64,000 bases of DNA from Nocardia sputorum (GTDB lineage: Bacteria > Actinomycetota > Actinomycetes > Mycobacteriales > Mycobacteriaceae): positions 6,386,001 to 6,450,000 of the forward strand of contig NZ_AP026978.1 of the NCBI RefSeq assembly GCF_027924405.1, written 5' to 3'. Each line of letters begins with the position of its first letter. The stretch's first letter is position 1. Positions 43,710 to 52,917 of the stretch are shown here, in pieces. Both the position numbers and the translations under genes were made by a program. Under the pieces are notes generated by a model. The model worked only from the letters and a program-made list of their open reading frames with translations. It made no database searches and was not told the DNA's origin.

Positions 43710-44594
43710 CTATTTCACGCTACCCGCGGTCAGTCCCGCCACCAGGCGCTTCTCGATGACCGCGAACAGCAGCACCACCGGGATGATGCCGACGGTGGAA
43801 ATCGCGAACACGTACTGCCACGCGGTGTCGTACTGACCGACGAACTTGGTCAGCGCCACCGACAGCGGTTGGTTCTCCGGCGTGGTCAGCACGACCAGGC
43901 TGGCGGCGAATTCGTTCCAGCACGCCACCAGCACGAAGATCGTCGCCGTCACGATGCCCGGCCAGACCAGCGGCAGACTCACCCGCAGCAGCGTCTGCGC
44001 GCGGCCGAGTCCGTCGAGCATGGCGGCCTCCTCGATCTCGACCGGGATCGCGGCGAAGAAACTGTGCAGGATCCACACCGCGAACGACAGGTTGAACGCG
44101 GCGTTCACCAGGATCATCGCCAGCCAGGTGTCGTTGATGCCGAGCGCGAAGAACTCCCGGATCAACCCGGTGACCAGCACCGTCGGCTGCAACATCTGGG
44201 TGACCAGCACCACCCCGAGAAACACTCCGCGCCCCGGAAAGCGGTGCCGCGCCGTGTAGTACCCCGCCGGGATCGCCACGGCCAGCACCAGCGCGGTGGC
44301 GCACACCGCGATGATGATCGTGCTGGCCAGGTTGAACGGCAGGGGCGTCTCCGGGGTGTCCCACATGGTGGCGTAGTTGTCCGGATGCCAGGAGCGCGGC
44401 AGATATGTCGGCGGAATGCGCAAGATCTCGGCCCTGCTCTTCAGCGAACCGAGCACCATCACGAGGAACGGCAGCAGGAACACCGCCGCGAGCACCACGC
44501 CGACCGCGGTGAGCTCCCAGCGGCGTCGCGCGGGCACCGCTTCGACGACCGGCGTCGCGGTTTCCCGTTCGAGCACCTCCACCTGCGCCGTCAC
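43710..44594 (-). CDS. carbohydrate ABC permease, MalG/AraQ type
   Basis: A 294-residue permease with six helices. The inner-membrane coupling motif EEAAMLDGLGRAQTLLRVSLP (EAA loop) is clear. N-terminal helix LTAVGVVLAAVFLLPFLVMV, C-terminal VGIIPVVLLFAVIEKRLVAG. The GTG start overlaps the stop of the other permease (GTGA). No ATPase gene accompanies the operon. Confidence 0.93.
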   Translation of the reverse strand: MTAQVEVLERETATPVVEAVPARRRWELTAVGVVLAAVFLLPFLVMVLGSLKSRAEILRIPPTYLPRSWHPDNYATMWDTPETPLPFNLASTIIIAVCATALVLAVAIPAGYYTARHRFPGRGVFLGVVLVTQMLQPTVLVTGLIREFFALGINDTWLAMILVNAAFNLSFAVWILHSFFAAIPVEIEEAAMLDGLGRAQTLLRVSLPLVWPGIVTATIFVLVACWNEFAASLVVLTTPENQPLSVALTKFVGQYDTAWQYVFAISTVGIIPVVLLFAVIEKRLVAGLTAGSVK

Positions 44595-45472
44595 CGGTCC
44601 ACCTCGCGAGTCGGGCGGACCAGCTTCGCGTAGATCGCGATGACGACGATGATCAGCGCGAAGTTCAGCACGCTCATCGCGGCGGCCGTGTCGACCTGCT
44701 GGTTCTGCCGGATCAGTTTGAACGTCAGGGTAGTGGTGGTGTCCGCCGAGAACCCGGCGATGCTGCCGGTGATCACTTGCAGGATCGGCAGCGAGTTGAA
44801 CACGTTGATGATGTTGACGACGGTCGCCACCGCGATCGCCGGACGCAGCTGCGGCAGGGTGAGATAGCGGTAACGCTGCCACGCGCTCGCGCCGTCGACC
44901 CGCCCCGCCTCGTCGATCTCCGCCGGAATGGATTGCAGCCCGGCCAGGATCGTGTAGGTGGTGAACGGCACCGACACGAACACCGCGACGCCCATCGCCA
45001 CGAGGAACGCCTGCGTGGGCTGCTTGGTGAACCCGTAACCGCGGTCGAGCACACCGATGTCGACCAGGAACCGGTTCGCGATGCCGACGTCGGGGTCGAG
45101 CATGTAGTAGAAGATCGTCGTGGTCATCACCACCGACGCGGCCCACGGCACCAGGATCGCCATTCGCACGGCGGTGCGTCCGGGGAAGTCCTTGCTCAGG
45201 AACTGGGCCAGCGCCGCGGACAGCACCAAGGTGACCAGCACGACGCCGACCACCCAGACCACCGTGTGGACCAGCACCGAGCCGAGTTCCGAGATCCCGA
45301 ACAGTGCCCGATAGTTGGCCAGCCCGGCGTTGCCGCGGTCCTGGCCGTAGGCGCTGAGGTCCCTGGTGCTGGTCCACACCATGTAGCAGGCCGGGAAGGC
45401 GACGACGGCCGCGATCAGGACCAGCGACGGCCCGATCCACGGCAGCGCCGCCGGCAATCCTCTGCGCCGCAC
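44591..45472 (-). CDS. carbohydrate ABC permease, MalF/UgpA type
   Basis: A 293-residue permease with the EAA loop AEIDEAGRVDGASAWQRYRY and WIGPSLVLIAAVVAFPACYM as first helix. GTG start at 45472 one base after the receptor gene stop, so the order is receptor, this permease, then the MalG-type permease. Partner of the MalG-type permease. Confidence 0.93.
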   Translation of the reverse strand: MRRRGLPAALPWIGPSLVLIAAVVAFPACYMVWTSTRDLSAYGQDRGNAGLANYRALFGISELGSVLVHTVVWVVGVVLVTLVLSAALAQFLSKDFPGRTAVRMAILVPWAASVVMTTTIFYYMLDPDVGIANRFLVDIGVLDRGYGFTKQPTQAFLVAMGVAVFVSVPFTTYTILAGLQSIPAEIDEAGRVDGASAWQRYRYLTLPQLRPAIAVATVVNIINVFNSLPILQVITGSIAGFSADTTTTLTFKLIRQNQQVDTAAAMSVLNFALIIVVIAIYAKLVRPTREVDR

Positions 45473-45473
45473 G

Positions 45474-46724
45474 TCAGTTCGCGGCTTCCTGGATCCGGCG
45501 CAGCACCTGAGCCGGGTCCGCGCCCTGTGCGATGGTGCCCATCTGCTGACGAATGGCGCCCTGCGCCGCCGCCCATTTCGGGTTGTTGCTCGGATAGAAC
45601 CGCGCCACCGGGAGCGTGGCGGCGAACGCCTTGGTCACCGGGTCCTCGGCGAGCGCGGCCGCGGCGCTCTGGGTGATCGGGATGAAGCCCTCGTGCTTGA
45701 CGAAATCGGCGTACACCGCGGCCGAATAGAAGAAGTCGAGGAACTTCTTGATCGACTCGGCCTTCGCGCCGTCCTTCTTGAACGCCATCAGGTGATCGGC
45801 CACGCCGAGCGTGACCGGCGATCCGGACTTGGTCGGCGAGGGCGCGGTCGCGTACCGCAGGCCCGGGTTCTTCGCCAGGATCTGGCCGATGGTGGGCGGC
45901 AGCGCTTCGATCATGCCGATCTTGCCCTGGATGAAGGCGTTGATCACGTCCTTGCGGTCGGTCGCGCCCGGGTTCGGCTGGGTGGCACCGGCATCGATGA
46001 GCTCACGCATGGCTCGCACCCCCTCCAGGTTCGCGGGGGTGTCCACCGTGATCCGGTCGCCGTCGGCCCAGGAGCCGCCCGCGCCGAAGGTCCAGATGGA
46101 GGTTTCGCCCTGCGCCTCCTCGCTGCCCAGCGGCAGCCCGTACCCGGAGACGCCGCCGCCGAGCGCCTGGATCTTCTTCGCCGCGTCGGTCAGCTCGGCC
46201 CAGGTCTTCGGCGGCCGGGCGATGCCCGCCTTCTCGAACAGTTCGGCGTTGTAGAACAAGGTGCGGGTGGAGGCGAACAGCGGCAGCGCGTATTGCGTGC
46301 CGTTCAACGCCGCGTTCTGCGCGAAAGCGGGCTGGATGTCGGCGAGCACCGGCGCGGAGACGATGTCGGCGGCCGGGTAGAGCAGGCCGTCGCTCGCGAA
46401 ACTGGCGTAGGCGTCGATGTTGAGCAGGTCCGGGGTGGTCGACGGCGACTGGAGCTTGGTGCGCACCACGTCGTTGATCGAATTCCAGGACTCCATCTGC
46501 ACGTTGACGGTGATGCCCGGGTTCTGCTTCTGGAATTCGGCGACGATCCCGTCCCACAGCGCCTTGGTGCCCGTGGCGCCGTCGCTGTAGGCGGGGGCGA
46601 GGAAGTTGATCGTGGTGGCGGAGTCCGCGGCGGTTTTCGAACCGAACCCGCAGGAGGAGAGGGCCAGCGCGACGCCGGTGACCATCGCGACTCCGGCAAG
46701 CACGCGGTGAAACGGTCTTTTCAC
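45474..46724 (-). CDS. sugar-binding lipoprotein of ABC importer
   Basis: A 416-residue extracellular solute-binding protein (family 1). Signal peptide with lipobox ALSSCGFG (Cys25). The mature part has the usual layout: AYSDGATGTKALWDGIVAEF, DLLNIDAYASFASDGLLYPA, NGTQYALPLFASTRTLFYNA, and GKIGMIEALPPTIGQI. First gene of the importer operon and divergent from the sugar-processing genes, with a clear inverted repeat in between. Ligand probably an amino sugar or oligosaccharide containing it. Confidence 0.93.
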   Translation of the reverse strand: MKRPFHRVLAGVAMVTGVALALSSCGFGSKTAADSATTINFLAPAYSDGATGTKALWDGIVAEFQKQNPGITVNVQMESWNSINDVVRTKLQSPSTTPDLLNIDAYASFASDGLLYPAADIVSAPVLADIQPAFAQNAALNGTQYALPLFASTRTLFYNAELFEKAGIARPPKTWAELTDAAKKIQALGGGVSGYGLPLGSEEAQGETSIWTFGAGGSWADGDRITVDTPANLEGVRAMRELIDAGATQPNPGATDRKDVINAFIQGKIGMIEALPPTIGQILAKNPGLRYATAPSPTKSGSPVTLGVADHLMAFKKDGAKAESIKKFLDFFYSAAVYADFVKHEGFIPITQSAAAALAEDPVTKAFAATLPVARFYPSNNPKWAAAQGAIRQQMGTIAQGADPAQVLRRIQEAAN

Positions 46725-46817
46725 GAGCAGAACCTTTCAGATTTACCCACCCGGCGCCAGCGGAGCCGCCGATGATGGGAGGACGCACCGTCCGTGCACC
46801 TCAATGTAATCCGAATC

Positions 46818-46844
46818 GTGATCAAATGTGACCGATTTGATCGC
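46818..46844. promoter_or_regulatory. inverted repeat between sugar importer and catabolic genes
   Basis: GATCAAAT at 46820-46827 and ATTTGATC at 46835-46842 are exact complements separated by seven bases; one more G/C pair fits after a mismatch at each end. Located between divergent starts at 46724 and 46884, it is the best candidate operator for the whole amino-sugar locus. TTGACA at 46849-46854 could be a -35 box. Confidence 0.7.
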
Positions 46845-46883
46845 ATATTTGACATAAACGATCATCGGGATGAAGCTGTTCAG

Positions 46884-47780
46884 GTGCCTACGCCTGAGCC
46901 GCATCTGGCCACCGAAGTGGCGACCCAGCCGGACGACTGGACGCACGCCGCGACCATCGCAGCCGATCACCACGCCGCGCTACCGAGGCCGGGCGAGCGT
47001 GTCGCGGTGATCGGCTGCGGCACTTCGTATTTCATGGCACGCGCGATCGCGGCATTGCGCGAGGGCGCGGGCCGGGGGATCACCGACGCCTGGCCCGCCA
47101 GCGCCGTGCGCGCTCGCGACTACGACCGCTACCTGGTGATCTGCCGTTCGGGCACGACCACCGAGGTGGTGCGCGCCATGCGGGACATCCCCGCGCGCAT
47201 CCCGCGCGCGGTGATCTGCTCCAGTCCCGGCACACCCGTCCTCGAACTGGGCGACCCGATTCTCATCGACCAGGTCGACGAGCGATCGGTGGTGCAGACC
47301 CGGTTCGCCACGACCACCCTCGCCATCCTGCGCAGCCATCTGGGCGAAGACCTCGCGCCGGTGATCGCCCAGGCGCGCGCGGTACTCGCCGAGGATCCCG
47401 CCGAATCGCTGCGGTCGGTCCGCGCTGCGGAGCAGATCAGTTTCGTCGGCATGGGATTCGCGGCGGCCATCGCCGACGAGGCGGCGCTCAAGCTGCGCGA
47501 ATCCTGCCAATCGTGGACGGAGGCGTATCCGGCGACCGAGTACCGCCACGGCCCGATCGCCATCTCCGCACCGGGCCGCGCGGTCTGGGCCTTCGGACCC
47601 CTGGAGCCGGACTTCGCCGCCGACGTCACCGCCACCGGCGCGCACTTGGAACACCGCGATATCGATCCGATGGCCGACTTGATCCGGGTGCACCGGCTCT
47701 GCCTGCTGCGTTCCGCCGACCTGGGACTGGACCCGGACCACCCGCGCGGCCTGAATCGCTCGGTGGTGCTGAAGTCGTGA
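46884..47780 (+). CDS. SIS-domain sugar-phosphate isomerase/deaminase (AgaS/GlmS-C-like)
   Basis: A 298-residue protein with two SIS domains. The first has ERVAVIGCGTSYFMARAIA and VICRSGTTTEVVRAM, the second ISFVGMGFAAAIADEAALKL followed by AYPATEYRHGPIAI, with the ExxHGP motif of GlmS-type isomerases. No glutaminase domain is present. In AgaS this fold removes the amino group of galactosamine-6-phosphate and gives tagatose-6-phosphate; the kinase and aldolase downstream fit that. GTG start at 46884 is chosen because sequence before it has no family counterpart. Confidence 0.85.
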   Translation: MPTPEPHLATEVATQPDDWTHAATIAADHHAALPRPGERVAVIGCGTSYFMARAIAALREGAGRGITDAWPASAVRARDYDRYLVICRSGTTTEVVRAMRDIPARIPRAVICSSPGTPVLELGDPILIDQVDERSVVQTRFATTTLAILRSHLGEDLAPVIAQARAVLAEDPAESLRSVRAAEQISFVGMGFAAAIADEAALKLRESCQSWTEAYPATEYRHGPIAISAPGRAVWAFGPLEPDFAADVTATGAHLEHRDIDPMADLIRVHRLCLLRSADLGLDPDHPRGLNRSVVLKS

Positions 47781-47793
47781 CCGGGGGCGCGCG

Positions 47794-48738
47794 ATGACGC
47801 CGCGGGCGGATACCGCGGTGCTGCCGAGCGACGCCCTGGTGCTCGGCGTGGACGTCGGCGGTACCACTATCAAAGGAGAGGTCACCGACGGCGCGGGCAC
47901 GGTGCTGGCCGTGGGCGCCGTCGCCACGCCCCACGGCACCGCCGCCTTCGACGCCATGGGCGAATTGGGCGATCGGTTGCTGGCCGACCTGCCGGAATCC
48001 GACCGCCGCCGGGTGCGCCGGGCGGCCGTGGTGCTGCCCGGCATCGTCGACACCGCCCGATCGGTCGCGGTGTTCAGCAGCAATGTCGGCTGGCGGGACG
48101 TGCACGTGGGCGACCGCTTCACCGAGCGCTGGGGTGTGCCGACATTGATCGAACACGATGTGGCCGTCGCAGGTTGGGCGGAATGGCGGTACGGCGCCGG
48201 GCGGGGTTACGACAACGTGTGCGTCGTCGTTCTCGGCACGGGCATCTCGGGGACCCTGTCGGTCGGCGGACGATTGGTGCGCAGCAGCTACGGGCAGGTC
48301 GGCGAGTACGGGCACGTGCCGGTGCGGCGCGTGGGCGGATTGCCCTGCGCTTGCGGCAATACCGGTTGCGTCGAGACGGTCGCCTCGGGCGCGGCCATCG
48401 CGCGGGCCTACACCCGGCGCACCGGGCGCGAGACGAGCGGCGCGGCGGAGATCTTCGCGCTCATGTCCACCGACCCCGACGCGGCCGCCGTGGTGGCGGA
48501 CGCGGTCGACGCGCTCGCCGACGGGCTGGTCGGCATCGTGCACGCGGCCTGCCCCGAACTGGTCGTCCTCGGCGGCGGGCTCGCCGGCGCGGGCGCGGCG
48601 CTCACCGAACCACTGCACCGAGCCCTGTCCGACCGGCTCCGCCTGGTCCCCGCGCCCCGAGTGGTGCTGGGCGAATTCGGCGCCCGCGCCGGACTGGCGG
48701 GCGCCGCCCTGTTCGCCCGTCGCGGTGCGTTGACATGA
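47794..48738 (+). CDS. ROK-family sugar kinase
   Basis: A 314-residue ROK kinase. LGVDVGGTTIKGEVTD is the phosphate-binding loop, LIEHDVAVAGWAEWRYGAG holds the catalytic Asp, and GYDNVCVVVLGTGISGTLSV leads to the zinc motif PCACGNTGCVETVASG. Such kinases phosphorylate N-acetylglucosamine, N-acetylgalactosamine or glucose. With a SIS deaminase and a NagA-type deacetylase beside it, an N-acetylhexosamine is the likely substrate after ABC uptake. Confidence 0.9.
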   Translation: MTPRADTAVLPSDALVLGVDVGGTTIKGEVTDGAGTVLAVGAVATPHGTAAFDAMGELGDRLLADLPESDRRRVRRAAVVLPGIVDTARSVAVFSSNVGWRDVHVGDRFTERWGVPTLIEHDVAVAGWAEWRYGAGRGYDNVCVVVLGTGISGTLSVGGRLVRSSYGQVGEYGHVPVRRVGGLPCACGNTGCVETVASGAAIARAYTRRTGRETSGAAEIFALMSTDPDAAAVVADAVDALADGLVGIVHAACPELVVLGGGLAGAGAALTEPLHRALSDRLRLVPAPRVVLGEFGARAGLAGAALFARRGALT

Positions 48739-48922
48739 CGGGTCGCGCGGATGAGCCAGTGCTACCCCACGCCGGAGAAACCGTCGCGCCGCGCCGACTT
48801 CCAGCGCGGTCCGAGGCCATTCGGCTGTTCACTCGATGCCTTCTGACCAGCACAGCCGAAACGCACGCCGACCGGTCCCGCCCGGCGGACGTCACCCACC
48901 TCGCGGGCCAGGGGGCACTGAC

Positions 48923-50083
48923 ATGACCGCACACACCGAGCTGATCATCCGAGGGCGCATCGTCTCGGCGAGCGTCGAACTCGACGACGGGGTGGTGCTG
49001 GTATCCGGAAACCGGATCGCGGCCGTGCGGTCGTTCGCGCAATGGCGAGCGGCGCATCCCGATTTACCTGAGCCGCCATTTTCTGGCACCGTGCTGCCGG
49101 GGCTTGTGGACATTCACAATCACGGCGGGTTCGGCTATCGGTTCGATACCGTGCACGCCGCGGACGCGCGGGCCGCCGCACAATCGCACCATGCGCACGG
49201 CTCCACCACAGTGGTGGCGAGCGTGGTCACCGGGCCCGCCGCGGAGATGGTGGCGCAGACCGCCACCCTGCGCGAACTCGCCGAAGAAGGCGTGCTCGGC
49301 GGAATCCACGTCGAAGGGCCGTTCCTGGCGCAGGCGCGCTGCGGTGCACAGGATCCGCGATTCCTGTGCGATCCCGATCTCGGGCTGACCGACCGGCTGC
49401 TGGCCGCCGGAGGCGCGCATCTGCGCACGATGACGCTCGCGCCGGAGCGTCCCGGCTACACGGCCGTCGCGCGGCGGCTGACCGACAGCGGTGTGGTGGT
49501 CGCACTCGGCCACAGCGACACCGACTATGCCTCTTTCCGGAATGTTCTGCGGCCGCATGGATCAGGAAGCATCGTGACGCACTTGGCCAACGGCATGCCG
49601 CCGCTGCACCATCGGGGCCCGGGCCCGGTCGCCGCGGCACTGGTGGCCGCGGCGGCGGGGGACGTCGTCGTGGAGCTGATCGGCGACGGCGTGCACGTGG
49701 ATCCGGGCTTCGCCGCGCTGGTGTTCGCGACCGCGCCGGGGCGCGTCGCGCTGGTCACCGATGCCATGCAGGCCGCGGGCCTCGGCGACGGCGAGTACCG
49801 GCTCGGCCCGCAGCCGGTGACCGTGCAAGACGGGGTGGCGCGCATCGCCGGCGGATCGATCGCGGGCGGGGTCAGCACCTTGCTGGAGTGCGTCGCGCGT
49901 GCCGTCCGCGAATCCGGTGTCCCGCTGCGGGACGCGGTGCGCGCGGCCACGTCGGTCCCGGCGGCGGCGCTCGGGCTCACCGACATCGGTGACCTGCGGC
50001 CCGGCCGATTCGCCGACATATTGACAGTCAGTGACAATCTCCACTTGCGCGGGGTGCTCAGACGTGGACAGTGGTTGACGTGA
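48923..50083 (+). CDS. nagA: N-acetylhexosamine-6-phosphate deacetylase (NagA/AgaA type)
   Basis: A 386-residue amidohydrolase removing acetyl from N-acetylglucosamine- or N-acetylgalactosamine-6-phosphate. Motifs: VLPGLVDIHNHGGFGYRFD, GGIHVEGPFLAQARCGAQDP (metal Glu), VALGHSDTDYASF, IVTHLANGMPPLHHRGPGP, and ALVTDAMQAAGLGDGEY. All metal-site residues are present. The 184 bases before it contain no gene. The kinase gene after it starts within its stop codon. Confidence 0.92.
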   Translation: MTAHTELIIRGRIVSASVELDDGVVLVSGNRIAAVRSFAQWRAAHPDLPEPPFSGTVLPGLVDIHNHGGFGYRFDTVHAADARAAAQSHHAHGSTTVVASVVTGPAAEMVAQTATLRELAEEGVLGGIHVEGPFLAQARCGAQDPRFLCDPDLGLTDRLLAAGGAHLRTMTLAPERPGYTAVARRLTDSGVVVALGHSDTDYASFRNVLRPHGSGSIVTHLANGMPPLHHRGPGPVAAALVAAAAGDVVVELIGDGVHVDPGFAALVFATAPGRVALVTDAMQAAGLGDGEYRLGPQPVTVQDGVARIAGGSIAGGVSTLLECVARAVRESGVPLRDAVRAATSVPAAALGLTDIGDLRPGRFADILTVSDNLHLRGVLRRGQWLT

Positions 50084-51033
50084 TCCTCACCGTGTCAATG
50101 AATCCCGCGTACGACATGACCTATCGCGTCGAACGCTTCGAACGCGGGCAGGCCCATCGGGTGCGGTCGGTGGAGCAGCGCATCGGCGGCAAGGGCATCA
50201 ACGTGACCCGGGTGCTGAATCAGCTCGGCAAATACGCGAGGGCCACCGGATTCTCCGACCACGCCTTCGCGGCCGCCGCCGAGCTGGAGATGCCGGTCGA
50301 CTTCGTGCACGCGCTGCCCTGGGTGCGCCGCACGGTCGTGATCAGCGAGTCCGAGGACGGCACCGCCACCGCGCTGTGGGAGCCGGGCGCCAGGGTCTCC
50401 AATCCGCACGCCGCGGAGCAATTGGCCGTCCGGGTGGCGGGCCTGCTGCCCGAGATCGCCGGGTTGGTCATCTCCGGGTCGCTGCCGGGCGGCATCGAAC
50501 CCTCGCTGCCCGCCGAGATCGCCCGCACCGCCATCGCGGCCGACGTGCCGACCATCTGCGACGTCGACGGCGAGGCACTGCGCTTGGCGGCGCAGGTGCC
50601 GGGCATCGTCCTCACCCCGAACAACGCGGAGTTGCGCCGCCTCACCGGCACGCAGCCGCAGACCGACGATGAGATCCGCGCCGCCGTGCAGCCGCTGATC
50701 GACAACGGGGTGCGCGCCGTGATCGCGACCCGCGGTCCCGAGGGGATCGCCGCGGTGACCGCCGACGGCGCGTGGTCGGCGGCGCTGGCCGAACCGCTCG
50801 CCGGGAATCCCACCGGCGCGGGCGATGCCGCGGTGGCGGCCGTGATCGCGGCCCTCTCGTCGGAACCGCGCCCGGACTGGCCCGCCCTGCTCGCCGACGC
50901 CGTAGCCACCTCCGCGGCCGCCGTAGTCATCCCGGTGGCCGGTGAGATCGACCGCTGCCTGCGCACCCGCCTCGCCCCCACCGTCCGAGTCCGCGAACTG
51001 GACTTACCCACACCGCAGAAGGCTTCCCCATGA
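50080..51033 (+). CDS. PfkB-family hexose-phosphate kinase (tagatose-6-P / fructose-1-P kinase type)
   Basis: A 317-residue PfkB kinase of the 1-phosphofructokinase/LacC group. ILTVSMNPAYDMTYRVERF at the start, QRIGGKGINVTRVLNQLGKY and the anion-hole motif NPTGAGDAAVAAVIAAL are typical. In this context it should phosphorylate tagatose-6-phosphate to tagatose-1,6-bisphosphate. The GTG at 50080 overlaps the nagA stop and gives the canonical start; a GTG at 50071 is also in frame. Confidence 0.9.
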   Translation: MILTVSMNPAYDMTYRVERFERGQAHRVRSVEQRIGGKGINVTRVLNQLGKYARATGFSDHAFAAAAELEMPVDFVHALPWVRRTVVISESEDGTATALWEPGARVSNPHAAEQLAVRVAGLLPEIAGLVISGSLPGGIEPSLPAEIARTAIAADVPTICDVDGEALRLAAQVPGIVLTPNNAELRRLTGTQPQTDDEIRAAVQPLIDNGVRAVIATRGPEGIAAVTADGAWSAALAEPLAGNPTGAGDAAVAAVIAALSSEPRPDWPALLADAVATSAAAVVIPVAGEIDRCLRTRLAPTVRVRELDLPTPQKASP

Positions 51034-51271
51034 CCGCCGCGCCCAGTAGCGCGCCGATCGCCCGTGGACCACTGCGCGCGGGCAGGCGGGACGCACGACG
51101 CGGGGTCGTGCCGCCGTGGCCCTCAGTCCGTCTTGCGTGGCTCACCCGGCGCAGCGTCGACACGGTACGCGGTGAACTCACCACGGACGCACCAGCCCCC
51201 GTTCCGCAGGACTGCGTCGAAGCGGCCCCGGGGTCGCAAGTACGCCGTTCGCTCTACCGAAAGCACGCACT

Positions 51272-52099
51272 ATGCCGCTGACCTCGATACCCGACCTGAT
51301 CGCCGTGGCCCGGCCTGGCGGGCTGGGCGCGTTCAACGTGATCACCCTCGAGCACGCCGAGGCGATCGCGGCCGCCGCGGAATCGGCGAAGCGGCCGGTG
51401 GTGCTGCAAGTTTCGGAGAACACCGCGCGCTATCACGGCGGCATCGCCCCGCTCGGGCTCGCCTGCCTGCGCATCGCCGCCGACAGCGACGCCGCGGTCG
51501 CGGTCCATCTCGACCACGCCACCAGTGCCGAATTGATCCGCCGGGCGGTCGATCTGGGCATCCGATCGGTCATGTACGACGGCTCCGCCCTCGACTACGC
51601 CGACAACGTCACCGCGACCACCTCGATCACCGCGTGGTGCCACCAACGCGGTGTGCACATCGAAGCCGAACTCGGGGAGGTGGGCGGCAAGGACGGCGTC
51701 CACGCGCCCGGCGCGCGCACCGATCCGGACGAGGCGGTCGAATTCGTGAGCGCCACCGGTGTCGACGCACTCGCGGTCGCCGTCGGCTCCTCGCACGCCA
51801 TGCACACGCGCACCGCCGAACTCGACAACGACCTGATCGCTCATCTGGCCGCGAAGGTCCCCGTACCCCTGGTCCTGCACGGGTCCTCCGGCGTCCCCGA
51901 CCACGGCCTGCGCGCCGCCGTCGACCACGGCATGACGAAAATCAACATCGCCACCCGCCTGAACATCCGCATGACGGCCGCCATCCGCGAGCGCCTCACG
52001 CAAGACCCCGGCCTCGCCGACCCGCGCGAGTATCTCACCCCCGGCCGCGCCGCCATCCGGTCGGAAGTCGAACACTTCCTCCGCCTCCTCGCCGTTTGA
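51272..52099 (+). CDS. class II ketose-bisphosphate aldolase (AgaY/GatY/KbaY type)
   Basis: A 275-residue class II aldolase. Zinc ligands are in VAVHLDHATSAE and the later VLHGSSGVPD; SVMYDGSALDYADN, EAELGEVGGKDG and TKINIATRLNIRM complete the family signature. It should split tagatose-1,6-bisphosphate to glyceraldehyde-3-phosphate and dihydroxyacetone phosphate. The 238 bases upstream hold an 83-codon frame starting at the kinase stop that I do not trust as a gene. Last gene of the amino-sugar operon. Confidence 0.9.
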   Translation: MPLTSIPDLIAVARPGGLGAFNVITLEHAEAIAAAAESAKRPVVLQVSENTARYHGGIAPLGLACLRIAADSDAAVAVHLDHATSAELIRRAVDLGIRSVMYDGSALDYADNVTATTSITAWCHQRGVHIEAELGEVGGKDGVHAPGARTDPDEAVEFVSATGVDALAVAVGSSHAMHTRTAELDNDLIAHLAAKVPVPLVLHGSSGVPDHGLRAAVDHGMTKINIATRLNIRMTAAIRERLTQDPGLADPREYLTPGRAAIRSEVEHFLRLLAV

Positions 52100-52136
52100 C
52101 CCGCACGAGAACGCGTCCGAATGATTGGCTGAGGAG

Positions 52137-52496
52137 ATGATCATTCGACACGTCACGGTCGACTGTTCCGACCCCTTCGCCCTCGCGTCGTTCTGGAGCG
52201 CCTTCACCGGATGGCCGGTAGCGGACGGCAACGGACCCGACGCCGACTGGGTCGTCCTGGAGGCGCCGGAAGGAACACCGGGACTCCTCTTCATCCGAGT
52301 ACCGGAGACGAAGGTGGTGAAAAACCGCGTCCACCTGGACTGGATGCCCACTACCCGCACCCGCGACGAAGAAGTCGACCGCGCCCGCACCCTCGGCGCA
52401 ACCCTCTACGAAGACCACCGAACCCCCGACGGCCTCGGCTGGGCCACCCTCCGCGACCCCGAAGGCAACGAATTCTGCATCGAACACCACCACTGA
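52137..52496 (+). CDS. VOC-family (glyoxalase-like) protein
   Basis: A 119-residue VOC protein with HVTVDCSDPFALASFWSAF, FIRVPETKVVKNRVHLDW and the C-terminal TLRDPEGNEFCIEHHH. This pattern is that of the short glyoxalase-like domain common in actinobacteria. The ATG at 52137 is adjacent to GAGGAG with too little spacing, so a TTG at 52125 may be the actual start. Function unknown. Confidence 0.8.
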   Translation: MIIRHVTVDCSDPFALASFWSAFTGWPVADGNGPDADWVVLEAPEGTPGLLFIRVPETKVVKNRVHLDWMPTTRTRDEEVDRARTLGATLYEDHRTPDGLGWATLRDPEGNEFCIEHHH

Positions 52497-52504
52497 CCCG
52501 CCAC

Positions 52505-52533
52505 GAGTGGCATACCAACGAAAGGTTCTCTCG
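52505..52533. repeat. intergenic element, copy 2 of GAGTGGCAC-type repeat
   Basis: This segment just after the VOC stop matches 25470-25498 at 21 of 29 positions (GAGTGGCAyACCArCG at the start). The inverted right arm present at copy 1 is not preserved here. No gene is visible in 52497-52825. Confidence 0.4.
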
Positions 52534-52825
52534 CCGGCTACACCCGCACCAGCGAGTGGCGGCGTAAGACCATCAGCTCCGGTGCGGTAAACCGCCCGAG
52601 GCTTCACCAGTCCGGGACCCCGTTGGACGGGAAGCACGATCACGGTCAAGTGAGCACCCCGACGGTGATCCGGCCCGTTTCGAGCATCCGATCGAACTTG
52701 TGCGTCTGACCCCAACGCCGACCACGAGTCGGTTCGCTCTGAAGGACCGAACTTGCTCACGTTCTGGGGCCGTTGAAATGCTGCTGCTCACCTGCGATCC
52801 CGGGCGGCTCGGGCACAAGCCGGGG

Positions 52826-52853
52826 TCGACCTGCCCGACGATGGTGCTAGAGT
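52826..52853 (+). promoter_or_regulatory. predicted promoter of the leader-VOC unit
   Basis: TCGACC at 52826-52831 and TAGAGT at 52848-52853 form a -35/-10 pair with 16-base spacing. The predicted transcription start, about seven bases further, falls at or next to the GTG at 52861. Confidence 0.55.
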
Positions 52854-52860
52854 CGGCGAC

Positions 52861-52917
52861 GTGACTGCCGGGTCGGCTATACGCCGTGAGCGAGATGGGT
52901 TCCCGGCAGCTCCTTGA
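52861..52917 (+). CDS. putative leaderless leader peptide
   Basis: An 18-codon frame, GTG to TGA, reading VTAGSAIRRERDGFPAAP. It begins at the predicted transcription start, so it could be translated without a ribosome site, which is frequent in mycobacteria and relatives. Its codons overlap the arms of hairpin 1 of the leader, so ribosome position could alter folding. Not recognised from any known attenuator; inference only. Confidence 0.4.
   Translation: MTAGSAIRRERDGFPAAP

Noticed and set aside
51030..51281. 83-codon frame between the PfkB kinase and the aldolase
   Set aside because: The start overlaps the kinase stop, but the translation is Arg/Pro-rich with no motif and runs past the aldolase start; likely a GC-driven frame.
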